Below are positions 56,131-64,000 of a stretch of 64,000 nt of DNA, in pieces. Each line of letters begins with the position of its first letter. The stretch's first letter is position 1. Origin of the DNA: Crocodylus rhombifer (taxonomy: Eukaryota > Chordata > Crocodylia > Crocodylidae); assembly GCA_038503035.1 (NCBI GenBank), contig JAVSML010024356.1, positions 546,404 to 610,403 on the forward strand, in the 5' to 3' direction. The notes under the pieces were generated by a model. The model was not told where the DNA came from, ran no database searches, and saw nothing but the letters and a program-made list of their open reading frames with translations. The position numbers and the translations under genes are program-made.

Positions 56131-58834
56131 CAGCCTGAGCCACTTACTCAGTTTCTCTGAAGGGAAAGCCCATTCTTTGAGGCACAAAGGATAGATAACA
56201 CCTTCAAGCATTTCCCTGCCTCCTACCTTGACAGCAATGTCAACTCCAGATTTACAGTACTGAATATTTTGATGATGGGGGGGAACTCTTCTAATCGTGT
56301 CTGAGCCAGCTGTGCCAAAATTAAATTGAGAAGGGGAAAGCATCTGGAAAATTGCAGCAATTTAGAGCACAGTATTTTAGTGTAAGTCCAGAGGGATAAT
56401 GTAAGTATAGCGACATTTATCAATAGGTACAATACACCCTTCCAAAAAGAAAAGGAACAATCTGCTCTTTGCCCTTGGCATGATAATTTGCCTTTTACCT
56501 TCTGCATTTTCATATTTTAGTTTGAAAAGCAGAGGACCAAAACAATCAGCACCAGATGTCCCATGCAATCTGCATAGTACATGAATTCAGTTAGCATGCA
56601 AATTGTCATCCCTGTGCTATTTAAGTCAACTGCTGAAAAAACAGGCGGCCTGCTTTGCAAAAATAGATAGAGGATATGATTAAAATGTCTGGATCCAATT
56701 ATATGTTTAATTACAATCCCTTTTTTATCTCAGTGACTGGTAGCTATTATAACACAAGATACTGAAAATGTACATGATGCATAGTGGCACTTAGGAGACT
56801 GATAGGTGGTCTGTGCTTGATCAAAGTGATCAAAGACGTATACAATATATAGTTCTTCATGCATTATGGCTGACTTTAAATGCACAAAATATGATTTATG
56901 GTGGAACATTCAAGTATTTTATCTGAAATTATAGTGTTAAAAGCAGTGTCTTGATTTCCATTGAGACTTATTCAAACTTCCCCTTTCAGACCAGCTCCAC
57001 TATTTTGGCATGTCCACATCTAATCATGGATGAAAGACAGAAGGATAAGGAGGTTCAGTAAGATAACTTATTTTAAAAATGTTTCAAATCTAGAAAGTTG
57101 TTTTGATTGAATTTTGGGAATGACAAATGTGCCAAAATCTCATCTTCTGAAGACTAGATTGTAAAGGTTTTTTATTCACCCAGATAAGTAGCTGCTCATC
57201 TGAGTTGTTCTCTTGGTTTCTATGGGATTATTTTTGTAAGTGAGCTGCACAATCTAGCTCAAAATTATTTCAAATTGACTTGGAAAAGGTAAGATGTCAA
57301 ATGGGATGAAGATGACTTGAAGGGCCATAAGTAAGTGGTCATGCTGAATGGCAAGCTATTGACCTGCAGGGAAGTAACTAATGATCACAAAGTGGAAGTA
57401 AGAAGCACTTTAAAATCAGAATTTACAGACAGCCCTATATTGGGAAGAAATAAAAAATATGGCTTTGGTAAGCAAAATAATTCAGGAGTGCACGGAGAGA
57501 CTGGAGGCATGAGCAAAATGATAAAATCAGACTAGGCTTAAAAAAAATGCAGACTAAGTACAGAAAATAAAATAATCTGAAACACACAATTAACATCAGA
57601 CTCCTGGAGGACAGTACAGAGAGCTACTAAACAAGATGTGCTTCTATTTCTGCTGAAGGCTTTCTGCTAACCTAAACACAAATCACTGCATTGGTCACGC
57701 CAGATTCATGTTTTGAAGCTTCTCTGCACAACTAATGGACCAAGTCTTTTTGAAAGTTAAATGAAAGTTGAGGTTATCATCCAATACTGCAATGTATGGC
57801 CATACATGTTAGCATATTATGCTTGTGCCTAGATATGGTCTGGGTTCATTGAGTTGATGCCTAATTTCCATTCTTCATGAACAATCATTCTTTTCTTAAG
57901 AATTTTAATGCTAGTGAAAAATGCTGGCTGGACAGCCCTAGAAAATGAAATCTTCCAAATGAGACAGAATAGGACATGTATGAATTCTCACTCATGCTGA
58001 TGTATTCGAAATAACTATAATCCAGCATTCCCCTGGAAGACCAAAATGGTATCCTGTTTTCTTTTATAGCTTATAAGTGCCTGGAAGATGTTGTCTTTTC
58101 TGATGTAGGAAAAGAAAAACCCTTAAGACACAATGGCTAAGGAGGAAAGCATTAAAATGCAGCATAGCCATCCAATTTACATTAGGTCTGCTGCTGCAAC
58201 TGAGAATTTGCGACACAATGTCAGGATTCAAACTTGTGATAGTGTCAGCCTCAGAAGAGCTCTGTTGGCAATGGGACGTGTTCTTGTTACTCAGAAATAG
58301 CTGTATCTTTGTCATTTAAATCAGGAAGGAAGAATGAGTACCATAACAAGAAAGGTAGCACATGCCAGTGGGTCAGATGCAATTTGTGTATTTTAACATT
58401 CAAACATTCTGTCCTGATTAAGGCTTAATTGGCCAAAACACTGACTCCACAGGCTCATTGGCTATGATGAACACAAATATTTAAAATCACAGTTTTTGAT
58501 TAAATCAGTTTGTATGCCTTATGACTAACAGCTTTAATATTTAAACAAAAAGAAAAGGAATGAAAATATAAAATGTTCCTTGGTTACAAAAATAAAACTA
58601 TAGTAGTAGTGCTTCTGAAGGTTTTCACTGGCAGTTATATGAGCCTATTTTTTTTAACTGCCATGAGCCAGATAAAAGGTGAAATTTTCAAGAGAGGATA
58701 GTGGAATTAAACATTCACTCCTATTGACCTGGAGTGGAGCTGGGCACCTAACTACCATTATTGCATCTGAAAATCATCCCCCAGGAACGTTCTGTCTATT
58801 CTTGGATACTAGGTGTTAACTGAGATTAGAGGAG
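56131..58834. other. anonymous AT-rich sequence
   Basis: No gene or RNA supported. Frames of 60-100 codons (for example 56223-56513 on the - strand) show no domain. Confidence 0.4.
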
Positions 58835-59720
58835 TGTAACAGGGAACCCTAGCCCTGTCACCAGAAGACAGGCCAGCCCCTTTAAGGCCAGAACTTTTTG
58901 GGCACAGAGTGCCAGTAACGAGGGGGTTAAATACTGAGCCTGGCCAGCTAGTCAGCTGACTGGAAGGGGCAGGCCAGGACTATAAAATCCCTGGGTAGAG
59001 TGGCAGCAGCCAAAGGGGAAGGGGTGTATTCCAGAGCTCCCTTGGTGAGTGGTCCAAGGGCTGAAGGAGGGGAACTATGAAGGACCCCAGAGGGATGGCA
59101 GCACCCCCAGAAGAAAGACCGTAGCCGACGGTGGGGAGCTGAAGCACGAACCCTGTGTAAATGTAAGTTGGCATGCTGCCTTCTTTAATCACATTTTTGG
59201 GTGGCAGCTATTACCCATGGACAGAGCTGTTCATGTTTCTTTTTTTTTGAATAACACTGGTAGTTTGGGTGAGGCTATCAGGGGAAGGAGGAAGCCTCAT
59301 TTGGGGGCCCAGAGTGGGGACCCTGGCACTAGAAGGCATGATCTTAAAAGGCCAGGATGGCCTGGTGCACCTGAGGTGCAATCTTATTTATTTATTTTTG
59401 GATGGAGATAGTGTGAGTGTGGGGCCATTCCCCAGCTTTGAACTTGCAACCCTTGGCTGTTAGGCCAGTGACACTGGGCTCCAGATCGGAGCAGAAAAGA
59501 GGGCCATGGGCCCCAAGACACCGAAAAGGGCTAAAGCCTCAGAGTCAAACCCTGTTCGGTGGGTTTAGATGGGGAGGCCTAGCTAGAGAAAGAACAGGGT
59601 CAAGGCCCATGGAGGCGAAAAGCCCCACCATATGAAATGCAATAGGCAGTCTCCCACTTACAGGAACATCAGCATAATAATTTCCATCAAGACATGGCAG
59701 ACAAGTAGAGAGTGTTCACA
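58835..59720 (+). mobile_element. endogenous retrovirus LTR, related to 47421-48584
   Basis: Starts TGTAACAGGG. AGTCAGCTGACT (58950-58961) is followed by a TATA box at 58981-58988, as in the - strand LTR. Downstream, GGGGAAGGAGGAAGCCTCATTTGGGGGC and AAGACATGGCAGACAAG (59689 on) match that LTR in order. The 3' boundary is not clear (59720-59780) and no target-site duplication was found. No viral genes. Confidence 0.7.
58950..58988 (+). promoter_or_regulatory. LTR core promoter: palindromic E-box motif and TATA box
   Basis: AGTCAGCTGACT at 58950-58961 and TATAAAAT at 58981-58988. Spacing is close to that in the LTR at 47421-48584. Confidence 0.55.
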
Positions 59721-60138
59721 CCCTGAATATGTGAATAGGACCATCAGCTGAATTGTCAAAGGGAAGGTTGCTTGTACATTTTTTCCAAAAGACCCATCAC
59801 TAGAGAGGTATACTAGCCTACTAGGTCACACAACTAGCTCTACATTCTAATTATCAACCCTTTTGTTATTGGTCCCTTGACTTGATCACATTGATATCAC
59901 AGGTGGAGCTCAAGACTTTCATATTAGTAACTAGGCAACAGGACTGAAAAGCAGTTCCCATCTCTGCTGAGTGAATGACACTTTTTTCAAGTCACCACTA
60001 CCTACTTTTACTTTGAACCACCATGTCTTATTTGAAGAATTTGTCCCTGCTATTTTGAGAATACAAAGGAAATAAAAGGGAAGTGATCACTGATTTTTAT
60101 GTTCAAGGAAGTCAGAAAAGAAGGAAAATAACTCACGT
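59721..60138. other. anonymous sequence
   Basis: Nothing recognised beyond a possible LTR remnant in the first 60 bases. Confidence 0.4.
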
Positions 60139-60393
60139 AGGGCACATCTACACAAGGTGCTGACTGCGCAATAGCTGAATAATATTGTGCGCTAGCATGT
60201 CACAGCACCAACAGTGCTAATACACCACTGCACAGTATTATTAGGCTACTGTACAATAGCGTCACTTAAGGCCTCACCGGTGCTACTGCGCAGTAACTCC
60301 GATTACTGCGCATTTATTTAGTACTTGTATAATCAAGTACTAAATAAATACACAGTAACTACTGTACAGTAAGGTCTCGTGTAGGCACACCAA
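60139..60393. mobile_element. 255-bp hairpin MITE
   Basis: The left end GGCACATCTACACAAG pairs with the right end reversed, GGTGTGCCTACACGAG. The core hairpin 60312-60327 and 60334-60349 is an exact 16-bp pair around TATAAT. ACTGCGCAGTAACT and CTGCACAGTATTATT motifs match other family members and retain CpG where others have TG/CA, suggesting a younger copy. Confidence 0.75.
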
Positions 60394-63300
60394 TAGACTA
60401 GGAATCTGTAACTATTTTAAAACCCATGTTAAAATGTTTCCTCTCAACCCTTCCACAATCCAATTCTGGCTTTTCTATTGTTTAGAAGAGTTTAAAATAA
60501 GAGATGTTAACACATACTCCATTGTTACTTTAAAATGCCAACAAGCCATTTTCCAAGCAGTTGGGTTTTAATGTTACTTTAATATTACCGCATTACTTGT
60601 AAAACTATTTGTGTAACCATTTTATCTTTAGAAAAAGACTGAACTGCACTTTGTAGACAGGAACTTTCTGTTAAAGTCATATTAGAAAACTACTGCATCA
60701 AAAATGCTTTGCAAAAGGAGGCTGCCATCTGTTTACTATATTAAATATACAGAACTGTGTTTTTATTAGAAGATTTTCCTTTAACAAGGCAGCCAGAAGG
60801 GCTTACATACACAACAAACCTTTTTACTACAAAAATGTGTACAACATACAGCATAGAACCATTGTGACATTTGGGGAAGATTAGAACCTCTCTCTCTATC
60901 TCTTTCTCTCGGTGCCATTCTGAGATGAGCTGGTATTTGATAGGCAAAGCACTTATAATTGATTCATTTTCATGACAGCGAGTATGAAATGGTAGGTTAG
61001 AGAGGGCAGCAAATTTTCATGTCAACTTCAATACCTTTTTTAAGGCAACAGACATTTTTACTTAAAAAGTTTAAAAGACAGTCTGTAGAGTATTTCTAAC
61101 ACTTACACATGGAGGCAAAACAAAGCATTCTGTTTAGAACAACTCCACACAAGGCTTGTCCAAGCCTCTGCAATTAAAAGAAGATCAGACAGAAGGCAGT
61201 AGACTTTGTAGCAAATTTAAACCCTTGTGTGTAATCTTGTACAGGTGCTGCTTCCTGTGCTATGAACAATCCTTCTCCACAAAACAGATCAACTGATCCA
61301 CACCTGGGCTTGAACTGAACATCTGGACCTACTCGTGATTACTCAATCACATCCTTCAAATCTTCACTAAACAAATGGCATTTTAACACAGTCCTGACAC
61401 TAGAGATTTGTAAACCCTTTGCTTCTTGCCAAATGTAGTTTGATATTAAACAGAGCTCTTCTTCTTGAACAAAATTCTTTACAGATACCACATCCCAGCA
61501 GTAGCTTTCAATTAGTAAACCTTCAGGTTATTTATGGAGGTTGTTTCCATCAGCAGCAATACATCTCATAATAGCATAAGCAGGTCTCCAAAATACTTTT
61601 TTGGAAGAGATGCCATGCTGTATAAAAGGCTTTTTTATTACTGATTAGATTGCCTGCAGATTATTGGTTTCTCTGATTTTTGTCTATGAATTCTGCACAA
61701 GAAAGTCAAAGAGTGACATTTTGAATAATAATGCAAGGATCAACAAGTTGTCAGGGTCTGCTCAGGAAAATTCTTGAGATAATTGGAGACTGACAGCATA
61801 TTGGGGCCAAATTCTCTGCTGACGTAAGTGGGCAATTTTCCAGTGAAGCTGCTATCACTTAAACCAGCAAAGAATCTGGCCCATTTTCCTAAACCATTTG
61901 AAAAAAATCCAAAAGGGACATTAGTAAAATCAGTTAAAGGCAGAAGATATTTTTACTCCAACTTTAAGATTTAGGAGCCCATAAAAGTTGCTCACATAAG
62001 CATGGAAGTAACTATTGCTTATGTCCCTTTTTAATGTGGTGCCTAGGAACAAACAGGACTAGCGATTCTGGAACGTATTCAGTCATTTAATCAGTATAAA
62101 TCATGCTTTTCCTAATACAGTACTCTTTTATACATTTTTATAATTTTTTTATCCCATTGTGTTCTGTTGTGGCTGGAAGTTTTTCCTTATTTGAGACTCA
62201 CTGACATTCCAGGGCCAGTTTAATGTTGGCCTAGAATTCTTATCTCTGAACACTGAAATGAGGGAATATAGGGTGACATTTTGCAGCAGTAATAGAAATT
62301 ATTGCCCTTGTGTGAATCACAAAAACAAGAAGCAGTCAGGGCTGCAGGCAAGTAGGCAATACCTTGCAATAGCCAAGGATCTTTTAATTCATAGAAGGGC
62401 GTAAGTAAACAAAGTGAAAATGTGAAGCAGTGGGAAGTACATAATGGGCAGCTTCCTCTTCACAGCTTGTAAATTAGTAGGTGCATTTTTAAAAATAGAA
62501 CAGCAATTACTGTTCTTTAGATAAGATTATCTCACCTCCCCGAGGTAATATCCTGGTTCTGAATGGCTTTCACTTCTGCCAATGAGGTCATGGGGGAAAA
62601 ATACTTTAGGAGTGCAGGTAAAGAAATATAACATGAGCACTTAAAATTATCTGGGTAAAGAATAAGGTTTCCAGGCAACTAAATGAAAAATATAGAGTAA
62701 CACAGAGAGCCCATTGATAAAGAAACAAATCTGTTAAATGGATAAAATTGATGTATTCCAAAGGTGAAAAATAAAAGTGTAAGATTGCTCCTTTAACTTT
62801 TAAAAGCCAAAGATTTGCTTATGATCATGAAGCTTCCTGGTTCCATAGACTTAAACAGGGTTTGTGGTTGCAGGCGAACCATGTGGGTCTCAGTGTTATG
62901 CTTGGTCTGCACTGTGCTCCTTCACTATTCAGAGGTGTCTGAGGCAAGTATATCCTGCCATGGAAATTACTTCTGAGTAGGGTTTTCCTCCAGTGGTGCT
63001 CAGCCAGTGTAGTGCCCGTCCTCGAGGACATGGCTAGAGCTTCCTTGTACTTTGGTGATCCTTTTGAAGGTCTCAGTAGCTGGTGTAAACTACAGCAGAC
63101 TTTGGGCTGCTATTGTCTACACTAGGGGACAAGCCAGGTATACAGTACCCTGTAATCAGACAATTGGAATCCTTTGCTGATCTTTACTTTGGAATCTTCA
63201 GTTCAGCCTGTGATCCGAGCCTGTCCTATTCTGCTGCCATGGTTATGCCAGATACGTAAACAAGGCTGATGTCCAGCCTGGAAAACACTTGCAAGGAATC

Positions 63301-63697
63301 AGGTCAACAATAAGCCAGCTCCATTCCACAACTATTCAATTACTAAAAGCCACACTTACAAAAACAGAGGACCACCATTAATACCTCTACCATCAGCCAC
63401 AGCTGAGTGGGAATCATCTAGACTAAAAAAAATCATAACAGGCCCTGCAAAGGTAAGTCTTTCCACATATGTAGTACCACCTGTTGCCAGTTCTTTAAGT
63501 CCTTGCCACCTCACAATAGGTCTCATTCTTTAGACAGTGTGCTTAACTGCAGAGGAAGAAAGACAATGTCCTTTGGGGCATTTGGGAAGATAATTAGACT
63601 TAACAATTATCAATTAGAGTTATGCTGTGAAGAAGACAAGAAGTTTAGGTCTGCATCTATTCTCTCAGGGTTAAATTTGATATGTTATCAACCTTAG
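60394..63697. other. anonymous AT-rich sequence
   Basis: No gene or RNA supported. CT-rich simple sequence lies at about 60888-60909. A palindromic repeat at 61803 is listed separately. Confidence 0.4.
61803..61881. repeat. 79-bp imperfect palindromic repeat
   Basis: GGGGCCAAATTCTCTGCT at the left pairs with AGCAAAGAATCTGGCCC at the right; AAGTG/CACTT also pair. Same layout as 22490-22566. Confidence 0.65.
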
Positions 63698-64000
63698 ATA
63701 ATGCTGACCTAGTGAAGGGGTGCTTGGAGGGGTTGGACATATTTAAGTCGGCGGGCCCTGATGATCTTCACCCGAGGATACTAAAGGAATTGGCTGGTGT
63801 CATAGTGAAACCACTGGCACAACTGTTTGAGCACTCATGGTACTCAGGATAAGTCCCAGAGGACTGTAAAAGGGCCAATGTGATCCCCGTTTTCATGAAG
63901 GGGAGGAAGGAGGACCCTGGTAATTATAGGCTGATTAACCTCACCTCTATTCTTGGCAAGACCTTAGAAAAAATCATAAAGGATCACATTTGTGGGGGGG
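63698..64000 (+). mobile_element. CR1 LINE ORF2 fragment, cut by window end
   Basis: Translation gives LEGLDIFKSAGPDDLHPRILKEL, then VPEDCKRANVIP and NYRLINLTSILGKTLEKIIKDH, the start of the CR1 reverse-transcriptase domain, equivalent to 4880-5130 of the first CR1 copy. One stop (TAA near 63852) interrupts it. The copy is less diverged from CR1 expectation than that at 36395 and continues beyond the window. Confidence 0.92.

Noticed and set aside
59430..59480. tRNA-like phrase on the - strand (GGTTGCAAGTTCAAAGC)
   Set aside because: Weak A-box match, no acceptor stem, and it lies inside the LTR.
1..64000. CRISPR array, operon, phage or toxin system
   Set aside because: No regularly spaced repeats, no ribosome-binding-site-led gene strings and no dense coding; the sequence is vertebrate in character.

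Overview
This window reads as vertebrate nuclear DNA, and its repeats point to a sauropsid, most likely a crocodilian (turtle is the main alternative). The grounds are several CR1 LINE fragments, many palindromic MITE-like DNA elements, solo LTRs of endogenous-retrovirus type, and an AT-rich background with no dense coding frames. Species is inference; no diagnostic host gene was recognised. Nothing looks bacterial or viral-genomic: there are no operons, rRNA, CRISPR arrays or convincing tRNA genes.

Layout. 0-9 kb: a 126-bp hairpin element (339-464), a small hAT-like element (2271-2634), a perfect 27-bp-arm palindrome (3532-3589), a degenerate CR1 reverse-transcriptase copy (4340-6432), and a separate CR1 endonuclease fragment (7405-7795) ending against a MITE fragment. 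8.7-9.8 kb: a GC-rich LTR-like block. 10-24 kb: mostly anonymous intron-like or intergenic sequence with a strong MITE (12835-13095), a long hairpin around a CA repeat (19121-19280) and a few weak exon-like segments. 24.5-26.3 kb: a GC-rich element containing a 330-bp inverted duplication. 31-34 kb: a 668-bp hAT-like element with target-site duplication, and an 875-bp element with terminal inverted repeats. 35.6-36.8 kb: two adjacent hairpin MITEs followed by an old CR1 3' fragment. 43-48.6 kb: a complete solo LTR on the + strand (43405-44598), CR1 tails on the - strand, and a second complete solo LTR on the - strand (47421-48584) with an internal minisatellite. 49.6-51.6 kb: an unclassified GC/GT-rich repeat-like block. 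53.2-54.7 kb: a decayed element carrying a Myb/SANT-like DNA-binding pseudogene whose outer end resembles the MITE ends. 55-64 kb: two more hairpin MITEs, a CR1 tail, a third related LTR and a CR1 copy cut by the window end.

The genes do not form a pathway. The coding relics seen with confidence belong to mobile elements and all are broken. Four possible host exons are listed at low confidence. The most interesting pattern is the family of MITEs built from near-perfect palindromic modules, together with the Myb-like element that may be their larger relative. I did not find evidence of a new multi-gene system.
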